Below are positions 6,419 through 14,821 of a DNA stretch of 48,928 nt, in pieces (within the stretch, counting starts at the first letter, position 1; every line of letters begins with the position of its first letter). The translations under genes were made by a program, and so were the position numbers. Origin of the DNA: DASPJR01 sp035628505 (GTDB taxonomy: Bacteria; Planctomycetota; SZUA-567; H5-PLA8); contig DASPJR010000035.1 in the NCBI GenBank assembly GCA_035628505.1, positions 1 to 48,928 on the forward strand. Direction: 5' to 3'. The notes under the pieces are model-generated. The model saw only the letters and a list, made by a program, of their open reading frames with translations. It was not told the DNA's origin and searched no databases.

Positions 6419-8623
6419 ATGAATAAGAGCCAAGCGAGAACGGCCGGTGAAGCGCTGGATGCCACAATGGTCTCGGCAAAGAGCCAGCCCGTGGATCAGA
6501 CGATCATCGCTTCGCCAACCAGCACCATCGTCGATGGCGTCGCCAAACTCACCTCCCTTCCGCGCGTGGACCTTACCGGCGATTCGCTCCTGCAGAAAGC
6601 CCCGCGCCTGATGGTCGACGGCCTGCCCACACCGGCGATCGGCGGAATTCCGCTTCTGGCCAAGCTCGGCCAGGGCGGCATGGGCGCGGTGTACTACGGC
6701 ATTCATCCGGTGAGCAAACACGAAGTGGCCGTCAAAGTTCTGCCGCAGCATCTGGCCGAAAAGCAGCCTGAACTGATCCAGCGTTTTCATCGCGAGGCTG
6801 ACGTTGCGTCGAAGATCAATTCGCCGAATCTCGTCGGCATCGAATCAATCAGCCAGGAGAATGGGCTCTTTTACCTGGTGATGGAATTTGTTTTCGGCAC
6901 AACCGCCGGCTCGCACCTGAAGCAGATTAAAGCAGCGGGCTCAGCCGGACTTTCCGAAGCCGATGCGCTGGACATCTGCATTGCGGCAACCAGCGGACTG
7001 GCGGCGGCGCATCGTGTCGGCGTGATTCACCGTGACATCAAGCCCGACAATATTCTGATTCCAAAAGACAAGAGTTCCGGCGCGCTGAACTTTTCGGCAT
7101 CGAAGCTCGCGGACCTGGGCCTCGCTCGAAGCGAAGACAACAGCGCGTCGCTGACGGGAACAAATTCCTGCATGGGCACGGCCGGATTCATGGCGCCCGA
7201 GCAGATCATGGATGCCAAGCGCACGGGAAAAGCCGGCGATGTGTTCAGCATGGGCGCAACGCTTTACGCGCTGCTCGCGTCGCGCCCGCCCTTCCAGGGC
7301 GCCACGCTGATGGCGTCGCTGCTGGCCACCACGCAGGAGCCGCACGCGCCGATCACGTCGCAGCGCGCGGACGTGTCGAAGGTAACCTCGGAGCTGCTCG
7401 ATCGCTGCCTGGCCAAGGACCCGGCAAAGCGCTACGTGGACGGCTCGGCGCTGCTTGAAGCGCTGCGTGTCTGCCGCGACTGTCTCGGCAAAGAGAACGT
7501 CACGACCGGCGCGATCGAACAGCTGACGATGCTGCAGCACAAGCCGGAATCGGGGGTCAAAGCCGCGTTCGCCGCCACGAGCGCGAACGCGGCTGTAACA
7601 CCAGCAACGTCAACAGCGGCGCCTCGCGCGAATACGTGGAAATATTTTGCCGGCGGCGCCGCCGCGGTGCTGCTTCTGGCGCTGCTTGGAAGCCTGGGAA
7701 AAAAGAACAAAGAAGGCGCCGACACCGCTCTGGAAAAGCCCGCGTCCGAATCGCCTTCTCAACCTGCCGCTGCGGGGGCGAAACCCGATTCGCCGGGACC
7801 TGCCGTCGCGGATGCCGCATCGCAGGAGGCCAGGCTGCAGGCAAAAAGAATGTTTCAGGAGCATGCCAGCGCGGGCTTCAAGGCGGCCGACGAGCGCAAG
7901 TGGATGGCGGCGAAAGTCGAACTGGAGCTTGCGCTCGCGATCCTGGGCAGCGAAGAGCATCCGCTGAAAATTTCGGCGCAGGAAAAACTCGCCGAAGCCA
8001 AAAGACAGATCCGCAAGAAAGACGGTTCCCGCGAGCTGTCCGAAGCGCCGAATCCGTATTCCGTCGCCATGTACAAAGGCCACACCGCGATGGCCGCGCG
8101 GCAGTGGGAGCAGGCCGCGCAGTATTTTGCTGAAGCGCGGCGCTTGAATCCCGCTGACGCGGCGGCCCTCAACGCGCAAAAAGATGCCTCGTACGAGCAG
8201 GCGATGGAGAGCGCCCGGCGCTCGCGTGATCTGTTGCGCTGGAACGATGCGGAAGCGGCGTACGGCGAAGCGCTGCGCCACAAGAACGGCGATGCGGCGG
8301 CGCTGAAGGGGCTCGATGAGATGCGGCGCGACCGGGGCATTGCAAAAGCGCGCGAAGCCGACGTTGACCCTCGCATGACGTCCGCCGACCGGCGCGATGC
8401 CTGGCGCACGGCACAAAAGCCCTGCGTGATCAATTCGCCGGAATATCGCCTGTGCGAAGAGCGCATTGAATACTGGAGCCGCGCGGTGCTCCGCGAGCGC
8501 TCCGAGTCCGATCGCTCCCGTGCCAACGCCGATGACGAGGACGAGCGCCGCCGCCGGCCTGGTCAGCGCGAGATAAAGCCCAAGGAAGCCGCTGAGAAAA
8601 TCCGCAACCTGCTGAAGAAATAA
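6419..8623 (+). CDS. Membrane Ser/Thr protein kinase with TPR-like C-terminus
   Basis: A 734-aa PknB-type kinase. Residues 1-75 are a Ser/Thr-rich tail. The kinase domain (about 76-350) has GQGGMG at 84-89, Lys106, Glu126, HRDIKPDN with Asp206 and Asn211, DLG (instead of DFG) at 232-234, and APE at 259-261, so it should be active. One transmembrane segment follows at about 407-427. The rest is Ala/Lys/Glu-rich and helical, with TPR-like pieces (ARQWEQAAQYFAEARRLNP and LRWNDAEAAYGEALRHKNG), presumably outside the cytoplasm for protein-protein contacts. Start ATG 6419 follows AAGGGATGAG. It precedes the permease by 152 bp and has no obvious partner phosphatase. Confidence 0.88.
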   Translation: MNKSQARTAGEALDATMVSAKSQPVDQTIIASPTSTIVDGVAKLTSLPRVDLTGDSLLQKAPRLMVDGLPTPAIGGIPLLAKLGQGGMGAVYYGIHPVSKHEVAVKVLPQHLAEKQPELIQRFHREADVASKINSPNLVGIESISQENGLFYLVMEFVFGTTAGSHLKQIKAAGSAGLSEADALDICIAATSGLAAAHRVGVIHRDIKPDNILIPKDKSSGALNFSASKLADLGLARSEDNSASLTGTNSCMGTAGFMAPEQIMDAKRTGKAGDVFSMGATLYALLASRPPFQGATLMASLLATTQEPHAPITSQRADVSKVTSELLDRCLAKDPAKRYVDGSALLEALRVCRDCLGKENVTTGAIEQLTMLQHKPESGVKAAFAATSANAAVTPATSTAAPRANTWKYFAGGAAAVLLLALLGSLGKKNKEGADTALEKPASESPSQPAAAGAKPDSPGPAVADAASQEARLQAKRMFQEHASAGFKAADERKWMAAKVELELALAILGSEEHPLKISAQEKLAEAKRQIRKKDGSRELSEAPNPYSVAMYKGHTAMAARQWEQAAQYFAEARRLNPADAAALNAQKDASYEQAMESARRSRDLLRWNDAEAAYGEALRHKNGDAAALKGLDEMRRDRGIAKAREADVDPRMTSADRRDAWRTAQKPCVINSPEYRLCEERIEYWSRAVLRERSESDRSRANADDEDERRRRPGQREIKPKEAAEKIRNLLKK

Positions 8624-8629
8624 CCCTCT

Positions 8630-8728
8630 GTGGCATGGGCAGCGCGGATCATCGGACGGTGTTGCCTTGCAAGAAAACGCGCCCGCAACGCAGGCAAAAA
8701 CCGCAGACTGCAGCGCTGCCCGCGCCAC
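8630..8728. repeat. Structured inverted repeat between kinase and permease
   Basis: Arms of 16 bases, GTGGCATGGGCAGCGC at 8630-8645 and GCGCTGCCCGCGCCAC at 8713-8728, pair at 14 of 16 positions. A nested stem TTGCCT 8662-8667 / AGGCAA 8692-8697 lies inside. It starts six bases after the kinase stop and ends 47 bases before the permease start. It may be the kinase 3' end, a leader element for the permease, or a mobile palindrome. It does not match a purine or other riboswitch consensus I know. Confidence 0.6.
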
Positions 8729-8775
8729 ACTCCCGGAATTGAAATCCGCTCGTGAAGAACTAACCTGTTTGCATC

Positions 8776-10362
8776 ATGCAAAATAATTCTGCTTCCGGCG
8801 CGCCGATGCCCTGGTTCGTGCGCGGCGACATCGACGGATTCTTCGGCCTGGCGCTCGACAACTTCGTTCAGCTGCTGCTGATCGACACGCTCTGCCGCTA
8901 TGTGCTCGGCTTCAGTGACGCGCTCCTTTACGGCCGCGTGCTGCCCGGCGTTGCCGTCTCGCTGCTGGTTGGAAATCTGTACTACGCCTGGCAGGCGCGG
9001 CAGCTCTCAGCGAAGACCGGCCGCAGCGACATCTGCGCGCTGCCGTACGGCATCAACACCGTTTCGCTCTTCGGACATGTTTTCCTGGTCATGCTTCCGG
9101 CAAAACTTGCGGCGGGCGCGGCCGGTGATCCAGATCCGGCGCGCGTCGCGTGGCAGGCGGGGCTCGTCGCGTGCATGGGATCGGCGCTGATCGAATGCGG
9201 CGGCGCGTTTGTCGCCGAGCGCGTTCGCAAAGCCACGCCGCGTGCTGCGCTGCTCTCGACGCTCGCGGGCATTGCGCTGACATTTATTTCACTCGGCTTT
9301 CTCTTTCGTACCTTTGCGAGCCCCGTGGTGGGACTGACGACACTGTCAGTCGTGATGCTGATCTATTTCGGACGCGTGAAATTCAAAGGCGGAATTCCCG
9401 GCGGGCTGGTCGCGGTGGCGCTCGGCACGCTGCTGGCGTGGATGACGGGGCTTGCAGGAACGACAAAGCCCCCGCCCTTCTCCATGCAGCTGAATGTTCC
9501 CATTCCGGTGATTGGCGAGCTCGTCGAGGCCTTCAAAGATGGACATGCGATCGTGTACATTTCTGTCATTCTGCCCATGGGAATTTTCAACGTGGTCGGC
9601 TCGCTGCAGAATATCGAATCCGCGGAAGCCGCGGGCGATTCGTTCCCGACGGCCCCATCGCTGATGGTCAACGGCATTGGCAGCCTCGCCGCCGCCGTGT
9701 TTGGTTCGTGCTTCCCGACGACGATCTACATCGGGCATCCCGGCTGGAAAGCGATGGGCTCGCGCGCGGGCTATTCGATTCTCAACGGCGTCGCGATGAC
9801 CTTTATCTGCCTGACCGGAACGCTTGCAATCCTTTCGTGGCTCGTTCCAGTCGACGCCGGCATGGCGATCGTCATCTGGATCGGCATGGTGATCACCGCG
9901 CAGGCCTTCCAGGCCGTTCCGCGTGAGCACGCGCCGGCGGTGGTCGTCGGCATCCTGCCGGGCATCGCGGCGTGGGGCGCTATTCTCGCGAAGAACAGCC
10001 TGCGCGCGGCCGGAATGGGCACGCAAGCGGCGCCGTTTTCAGAAAAACTGATCGAGTCCTTCAAGCAGAGCGACACGTGGATTCACGGCGTCTTCGCGCT
10101 CGAACAGGGATTCATTTTCAGCGCGATGATTCTGGCCGCCATGACGGTGTGCCTGATCGAACGCAAGTTCATCAAAGCCGGAATGTGGTGCCTGGCCGGC
10201 GCGCTGCTCTCGATGGTCGGCTTGATGCACTCATACCAGTGGACGCCGGGCGACACGGCGCTTTCGCTCGCGCCGAGCTATCCCTTCGCGCTCGGCTACG
10301 CAATGATGGCCGCGGTCGTGATGTCCGCGAACTGGATCACCGAAGAAGGCGAAGGGCACTGA
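8776..10362 (+). CDS. NCS2-like (xanthine/uracil-type) membrane permease
   Basis: A 528-aa integral membrane protein with roughly 12-14 hydrophobic segments along its length and a short hydrophilic N-terminus. Sequence such as ALPYGINTVSLFGH and the overall layout resemble the xanthine/uracil/vitamin C permease group of the NCS2 family, which imports nucleobases with a cation. I recognise family rather than substrate. ATG 8776 lacks a clear Shine-Dalgarno; ATG 8806 (MPWFVRGD) is an alternative that removes ten residues. No purine catabolic gene is adjacent. It is 152 bp downstream of the kinase with a palindromic structure between them. Confidence 0.7.
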   Translation: MQNNSASGAPMPWFVRGDIDGFFGLALDNFVQLLLIDTLCRYVLGFSDALLYGRVLPGVAVSLLVGNLYYAWQARQLSAKTGRSDICALPYGINTVSLFGHVFLVMLPAKLAAGAAGDPDPARVAWQAGLVACMGSALIECGGAFVAERVRKATPRAALLSTLAGIALTFISLGFLFRTFASPVVGLTTLSVVMLIYFGRVKFKGGIPGGLVAVALGTLLAWMTGLAGTTKPPPFSMQLNVPIPVIGELVEAFKDGHAIVYISVILPMGIFNVVGSLQNIESAEAAGDSFPTAPSLMVNGIGSLAAAVFGSCFPTTIYIGHPGWKAMGSRAGYSILNGVAMTFICLTGTLAILSWLVPVDAGMAIVIWIGMVITAQAFQAVPREHAPAVVVGILPGIAAWGAILAKNSLRAAGMGTQAAPFSEKLIESFKQSDTWIHGVFALEQGFIFSAMILAAMTVCLIERKFIKAGMWCLAGALLSMVGLMHSYQWTPGDTALSLAPSYPFALGYAMMAAVVMSANWITEEGEGH

Positions 10363-10396
10363 TTCCATTTCGGATTGGCGAATTGCGGATGTCGGA

Positions 10397-10780
10397 TTAG
10401 CGGCGAGCCTTCCACAGCTTCACGATTTTTTCTGCATCCATCTCGCTGACGGTGGTCATCGGTCCTGCGTGCGCAGTGGAATTCATCTTCCGGATTTTCT
10501 GGTTGATAGTTTCGACGGCCGCACGCACGTCGGCTTCGGACTGCTTCGACGCGAGCGCCTCGATTTCCTTTTCGATCTCCGCCCGCTGCGCCAGCGTTTC
10601 GGGCAGAAGCGAGATATTCTCACGCTTGAGCAGATTCTTGAGCCACCAATTTTCGTCGTAAGGCTCGTCGAGTCCGGGAATCGGCTTGCCCGCGCCCGGC
10701 AGGTTTTCAAAGGCGCCGCTCTCACGCAGCTGGCGGATGCGCTGATCGGCTAGGGTTTCGTGCCGCGGTTTCTGAGACAT
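10397..10780 (-). CDS. DUF1992 (DnaJ subfamily C member 28-like) protein
   Basis: A 127-aa soluble protein matching the DUF1992 family by its N-terminal pattern: ADQRIRQLRESGAFENLPGAGKPIPGL. The middle has the conserved Asn-Trp-Trp-Leu-Lys-Asn block and the C-terminus is charged and helical. The biochemical role of bacterial members is unknown. ATG 10780 is chosen; GTG 10792 would add four residues, and neither has a good ribosome site. It lies downstream of hmgA with an 80-bp hairpin repeat between, so it may be a separate unit. It converges with the permease, leaving only 34 bp between stop codons. Confidence 0.78.
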   Translation of the reverse strand: MSQKPRHETLADQRIRQLRESGAFENLPGAGKPIPGLDEPYDENWWLKNLLKRENISLLPETLAQRAEIEKEIEALASKQSEADVRAAVETINQKIRKMNSTAHAGPMTTVSEMDAEKIVKLWKARR

Positions 10781-10800
10781 CTGTTTCACCACGCAATTTT

Positions 10801-10878
10801 ATTCACCACAGAGATCACAGAGCACACAGAGGAGGATTAAAGTAAACCTCTGTGCTCTCTGTGTCCTCTGTGGTGAAT
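10801..10878. repeat. CACAGAG palindrome between hmgA and the DUF1992 gene
   Basis: ATTCACCACAGAGATCACAG at 10801 is mirrored by CTCTGTGTCCTCTGTGGTGAAT ending at 10878, with CACACAGAGG/CCTCTGTG inside and an 11-14 base loop (ATTAAAGTAAA). Arms are about 32 bp with few mismatches. It would form a strong hairpin on either strand and may end the hmgA transcript. Confidence 0.85.
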
Positions 10879-10882
10879 TTAC

Positions 10883-12049
10883 TTAAAGCCACGACAGTGG
10901 ATACGCCGGGTCGTCGAGCTTCAGCGCTTCGGCGGTGAGATGCAGCGGGCGCTCGGTGTCGAACATCACAGCAAGCTCCTCCGTGCGCGTCGCATTCATG
11001 CTCGCGGCGATCGTGCCCGGGTGCGGTCCGTGCGGAATGCCGCGCGGATGCAGCGAAATCGAGCCGGACTCGATGCCTTTGCGGCTGCCGAAATTTCCGC
11101 GCACGTAAAAGAGAACTTCATCGGCTTCGACGTTTGAATGAACGTACGGAACTTTGATCGCCTGCGGATGCGTGTCGAGCATGCGCGGTGCGAACGTGCA
11201 GATCACGAAGCCTTTCACGTCGAAGGTCTGCTGAACCGGCGGCGGCTGGTGTACCGTACCGGTGATCGGCTCGAAGTCTTCAACGTTGAACGTGTACGGA
11301 TAAATGAAGCCGTCCCAGCCCACGGCATCAAAGGGATGATTGGCCATGATGTAGCGCGTCAGGCGGGAGCCGTCCTTCACGAGTATTTCCGTGTCGCGGT
11401 TGTCGTCGATGAAGAGCATCTCGCGCGGGCCGTGCAGGTCGCGCTCGCTGTAGGGCGCCCCGAGCTTGATCTGGCCATCGCGGTTTTTGTACTTCGGCGG
11501 AATGCGCACGGCGCCTTCCGCTTCCAGGATCAGGTAATCTTCGTCCGCAATATTGCGCGGCGCCAGGCGGTAGGTGGTGCCGCGCGGGATGACGATGTAG
11601 TCGCCTTCGCGGTAAGGCAGCTTGCCGTAAGACGATTCAAGCACGCCGCCGCCGTGAAAAACAAAGATCACTTCGTCCGCGGCGCCGTTCCGAAACAGCA
11701 CCGTCTGCTGCGTTGCTGGGCGGCAGCGGTAACAGATGACATCCGCGTTGTACATCATCGGCACGCGGCCACTGATGGGATCGCCGCTGCGCGGCATCTG
11801 AGCCGTCTTCAAATGATAGTGCCGCAGGACCTGCTCATCCGCCTTTTTGATTTCCCAGCTTCCGGCCATCTCAACTTTTCTCACGCGAGTGGGCGGGCGC
11901 AAGTGATACATAATCGAGTAGGCGCGGTTGAAGCCTTCGGTCGTCACCACGTGTTCGTACGCGATGCCTTCCTGGTTAAACGCGTTCTCGCGCGGTAAAC
12001 GGATGTGGCGTTTGGCGGGAACGTCTCCGAAGCGAAGATAGTTTGGCAT
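10883..12049 (-). CDS. hmgA: Homogentisate 1,2-dioxygenase
   Basis: A 388-aa Fe(II) ring-cleaving dioxygenase of tyrosine catabolism converting homogentisate to maleylacetoacetate in the cytoplasm. The diagnostic blocks are present: FDAVGWDGFIYPYTFN, VHQPPPVQQTF, then the iron-site region VHSNVEADEVLFYVRGNFG (His near 305, Glu near 311) and HPRGIPHGPHPG with the third ligand His. Start ATG 12049 follows GGGAG with a five-base gap; upstream in-frame codons come from a repeat. It is slightly shorter than the ~430-residue proteobacterial enzymes. It lies downstream of the FAH-family gene (71-bp gap) and hpd, giving two further steps of the same pathway. A maleylacetoacetate isomerase gene is not in the window. 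Confidence 0.92.
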   Translation of the reverse strand: MPNYLRFGDVPAKRHIRLPRENAFNQEGIAYEHVVTTEGFNRAYSIMYHLRPPTRVRKVEMAGSWEIKKADEQVLRHYHLKTAQMPRSGDPISGRVPMMYNADVICYRCRPATQQTVLFRNGAADEVIFVFHGGGVLESSYGKLPYREGDYIVIPRGTTYRLAPRNIADEDYLILEAEGAVRIPPKYKNRDGQIKLGAPYSERDLHGPREMLFIDDNRDTEILVKDGSRLTRYIMANHPFDAVGWDGFIYPYTFNVEDFEPITGTVHQPPPVQQTFDVKGFVICTFAPRMLDTHPQAIKVPYVHSNVEADEVLFYVRGNFGSRKGIESGSISLHPRGIPHGPHPGTIAASMNATRTEELAVMFDTERPLHLTAEALKLDDPAYPLSWL

Positions 12050-12071
12050 GGGTTGCTCCCAACGGCTTCTT

Positions 12072-12110
12072 TTCACCACAGAGGACACAGAGAACATGTA
12101 CTAACCACTG
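12072..12110. repeat. Partial CACAGAG repeat in the hmgA leader
   Basis: TTCACCACAGAGGACACAGAG at 12072 is one arm of the palindrome seen at 10801; the other arm survives only as CACTGTGCTCTCG at about 12107-12120. The in-frame codons upstream of the hmgA start derive from it. Confidence 0.6.
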
Positions 12111-12120
12111 TGCTCTCGTT

Positions 12121-13113
12121 TCAAATTTGTTCTGGTCGTGCGGTAATAAAATTCCGCAAGACCCCGAGCCGCTCTATCTCTAATTCAACCACATCACCCG
12201 GCTTTAGCCAGCCGCCGGTATTCTCGGGACCGAGTTCCAATATGCACCCGGTGCCGACTGTGCCGCTGCCGATCAGATCTCCGGGAAAAAGTTCCGCGTC
12301 GGCCGATGCTCGCGCGATAATTTGGGGCCACGTAAAGTACATGCTCTTTGCATTGCCGTGCGAGAGTTCTTTCCCGTTCACGCACGCAACCATCTCGAGC
12401 TCTACGCGGCCATCTTTGTCGATGCGATCCTGGAACTCGTCCAGCGTCACCAGATACGGGCCGACGCCGGTGGCGAAATCCTTTCCCTTCGCCGGGCCGA
12501 GACCCACCGACATTTCTTTGCGCTGAATGTCGCGCGCGGAGAAATCATTGATGATCGTGAAGCCGGCGACGTGTTCCCACGCTTTCTCCGGCGGAATATC
12601 GCGCCCGCCCTTGCCGATGATGATCCCGAGCTCCAGTTCGTAATCGAGCTCCTGGGAACCGCGCGGCGCGTACACTTTCGCCTCATGCCCAACCAGCGTG
12701 CCCGGATTGCTGTAGTAAAACACCGGCTCTTCGTACCACGCCGGCGGAACCTCCAGCCCCCGCCGCGCCCGCGCCGTTTTCACATGCTGCTCGAAAGCGT
12801 AGAAATCGCGGAAGGTGCGGGGGATGCCAGTAGGGGGCATGTATGCGATAGGGTGATCCTTATTGGCTACATCAACTGGCAGAAGCTTCGATAAGGTGGA
12901 GGCGTCCTGAATCCATCGATTGAGGTACCATTCCATTCTCAAAGCCTGTGATAGGGGTAACTCTGTGTCAGAGGAAAATGCTCTCGTGGGTGGAGGATTG
13001 TTGTGAGCTTTAAGCAAATCGAGATAATTAAATAGCCGCCCTGCAGTGTCGGCTATGCAAATCCGAACGTCCGCGTCGACTTCATTCAGGTCAAGGAGCA
13101 GTGCTAATCGCAT
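12121..13113 (-). CDS. Fumarylacetoacetate hydrolase family protein
   Basis: A 330-aa protein with a typical FAH C-terminal domain from about residue 105: FRDFYAFEQHVKTARARRG, the metal-binding DYELELGIIIGKGG segment (Glu/Glu/Asp) and NDFSARDIQ. Sitting between hpd and hmgA, it most likely cleaves fumarylacetoacetate to fumarate and acetoacetate, although FAH-family enzymes also act on other beta-diketones. ATG 13113 is supported by GGAAAAG seven bases upstream. That site lies in the last codons of the antitoxin-like gene, whose stop is four bases away. The first ~95 residues are weakly related to the family and their DNA is visibly less GC-rich than the rest (28 of 60 G+C at 12961-13020 against 38 of 60 at 12421-12480). 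Confidence 0.85.
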   Translation of the reverse strand: MRLALLLDLNEVDADVRICIADTAGRLFNYLDLLKAHNNPPPTRAFSSDTELPLSQALRMEWYLNRWIQDASTLSKLLPVDVANKDHPIAYMPPTGIPRTFRDFYAFEQHVKTARARRGLEVPPAWYEEPVFYYSNPGTLVGHEAKVYAPRGSQELDYELELGIIIGKGGRDIPPEKAWEHVAGFTIINDFSARDIQRKEMSVGLGPAKGKDFATGVGPYLVTLDEFQDRIDKDGRVELEMVACVNGKELSHGNAKSMYFTWPQIIARASADAELFPGDLIGSGTVGTGCILELGPENTGGWLKPGDVVELEIERLGVLRNFITARPEQI

Positions 13114-13117
13114 CGAG

Positions 13118-13300
13118 TTACTTTTCCGGTGCTTTGGCAAGTGACTCTTCGAAATTGCCCTCAGACGACTCGATATCGAGAATTGTCAGAGTAACGATAG
13201 TGCCTGGTTTAATACCAACAACAGGATCGAGCGGATAAAATACGCCATCTCGGTAAATAGCTCGTATGGTCTGAAATCGAGGGTTTAAATTCGTTGTCAT
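13118..13300 (-). CDS. DUF104/AF2212-like antitoxin-family protein
   Basis: A 60-aa protein with the pattern IRAIYRDGVFYPLDPV followed by GIKPGTIVTLTIL, the hallmark of the DUF104 (UPF0165) antitoxins, which usually precede a VapC-type PIN toxin gene. Start ATG 13300 follows GGAAG at a nine-base distance. No PIN-domain gene follows; the next start, four bases after the stop, is the FAH-family gene. The DNA is less GC-rich than the flanking catabolic genes. Either this is an orphan antitoxin left by an insertion, or the small protein has taken another role. The call rests on motif recognition only. Confidence 0.65.
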   Translation of the reverse strand: MTTNLNPRFQTIRAIYRDGVFYPLDPVVGIKPGTIVTLTILDIESSEGNFEESLAKAPEK

Positions 13301-13392
13301 TGATCGAACTTCCAAAAGTCAGTGCGACTCGTTTCGAAACAAAAATACTGCACCCCTAGCGTTCTGGTGTAATCGGATTCGCCAGACGAAAG

Positions 13393-14520
13393 CTACAGCG
13401 TCCCGCGTCGCGCCTGCTCGCGTTCGATGGCTTCGAAGAGCGCGCGGAAGTTGCCTTCGCCGAAGCCGTCGGAGTTTCCGCGGCGCTGGATCACTTCGTG
13501 GAACAGCGTCGGGCGGCCGAAAATTGGATGTGTGAAGAGTTGCAGCAGATAGCCGTCCGGACGATCGCGGTCGACAAGAATTTTCAGAGACTTCAGCTCG
13601 TCAACGTCCTCTTTGATTTCCCCGACGCGTTTTAAGAATTCCTCATCGTAGTAGCTGTCGGGCACGTCCATGAAGCTCACGCCCTGCGCGCGCATTTCGC
13701 GCACCGTTGAGACGATGTTCGGTGTCAGCAGAGCGATATGCTGCACGCCAGGGCCGTGGAATTCGTCCAGGAACTCCTGGATCTGCGAATTCTTGCTGCT
13801 GGGCTCGTTAATGGGCAGCTTGATGTAGCCATCGTCGCCGACGACTTTGCTCATCAAGGCGCTGCGGCCAGTATTGATGTCGAAGTGCGCGGTCTGGTCG
13901 AAACCGAAGATGCGGTGGTAGAAGTCCACCCATTCATCCATGTGTTCAACGTTCGCCACGACATGGTCGATCATCGCAAACTGGATTTCACCATCTTCGA
14001 TGCCGCCCGGAACATTGACGTATCCAGGCGCAAACTCGCCGTGCTTTTTGCGCTGAATAAACGTGTGGACGGTGTCACCATAGGCGGCAATCGTGCCACC
14101 GACGAAAATGTCGTGCTCATCCAGCGGCCTGACAATCCGAGCGCCGGCTTCGGAGGCTTTCTGCAGCGCGAGGGCTGTGTCATTGACGCGGAAGGCCAGA
14201 TCCCTGACGCCGCAGCCGTGCTTTGTGACGAACTCGCGAATGGCATCCGCTTCCGGGCCGCTGCCGGCTGCTTCGGCAAAGAGGAAATTTACGCGCCCCT
14301 GGCCAACCACGACAGCTTTGCGGCCTTTTAGCCCTGTTGACGGATCGCCTGCGCAGCGCCGGTACATACCGAATTTGGTGGTGTAGAACTCGGCCCACTT
14401 CTCAACATCGTCGACAAAGAATTCGATGTGATCGATACCCTTCACGCCCAGCGGATTGTGGCCTTTCGCGTGGGCTTTATGGATCAGCTTTGCGCCGGCA
14501 GATTCCAGATGCGTATGCAT
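13393..14520 (-). CDS. hpd: 4-hydroxyphenylpyruvate dioxygenase
   Basis: A 375-aa two-domain vicinal-oxygen-chelate Fe(II) enzyme turning 4-hydroxyphenylpyruvate into homogentisate. The N-domain begins GVKGIDHIEFFVDDV. The C-domain has the three iron-ligand blocks: DHVVANV (His about 186), VQHIALLT (His about 260) and PTLFHEVIQRRG (Glu about 342). FTHPIFGRPTLFHE is the typical C-terminal signature. ATG 14520 follows GGGAGG by five bases, so the longer frame to 14568 is rejected. It is the first gene of the leftward tyrosine-catabolic cluster and is divergent from the GH5 lipoprotein gene. Confidence 0.92.
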   Translation of the reverse strand: MHTHLESAGAKLIHKAHAKGHNPLGVKGIDHIEFFVDDVEKWAEFYTTKFGMYRRCAGDPSTGLKGRKAVVVGQGRVNFLFAEAAGSGPEADAIREFVTKHGCGVRDLAFRVNDTALALQKASEAGARIVRPLDEHDIFVGGTIAAYGDTVHTFIQRKKHGEFAPGYVNVPGGIEDGEIQFAMIDHVVANVEHMDEWVDFYHRIFGFDQTAHFDINTGRSALMSKVVGDDGYIKLPINEPSSKNSQIQEFLDEFHGPGVQHIALLTPNIVSTVREMRAQGVSFMDVPDSYYDEEFLKRVGEIKEDVDELKSLKILVDRDRPDGYLLQLFTHPIFGRPTLFHEVIQRRGNSDGFGEGNFRALFEAIEREQARRGTL

Positions 14521-14821
14521 GGTGCCTCCCAGGGGACGTAGCAAGCATTTGGCCGCAGTTCGCGGCACGCTTGTATTTAATCACATGTCGGGAAGTAAGC
14601 CAACGTGAGCGCAAAGCTATTTATTTTGCGTCATGGTAATAAAAATGGGAGTCCTCAAATTCCCTTTCGGTTTGCCAGGCTCTTTAGAGCCAGTTGCATT
14701 CCAAGAGAAGATCAGTACTCCCAACTGTACTGAACCATTTTTTAAGCACTCTCGCAAACGGATTTCTAAAGACTTTGGCGAAAAGTTCCTCAGCTTGAGC
14801 TTTGCCGCACGACTACTTAAC
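14521..14821. other. Divergent intergenic region hpd / GH5 lipoprotein
   Basis: Holds the promoters of two divergent genes. The plus frame is open from 14633, but its translation has no signal peptide and the lipoprotein signal begins only at 14822, so the upstream part is treated as leader. No strong -35/-10 pair or palindrome stands out. Confidence 0.45.

Noticed and set aside
7610..8728. Long minus-strand open frame opposite the first Ser/Thr kinase (372 codons)
   Set aside because: It is the shadow of a high-GC gene: Arg/Ala/Leu-rich, no family motif, and fully antisense to a clear kinase.
14633..14821. 63-codon extension before the GH5 lipoprotein signal peptide
   Set aside because: It would bury the signal peptide and lipobox; no family similarity seen.
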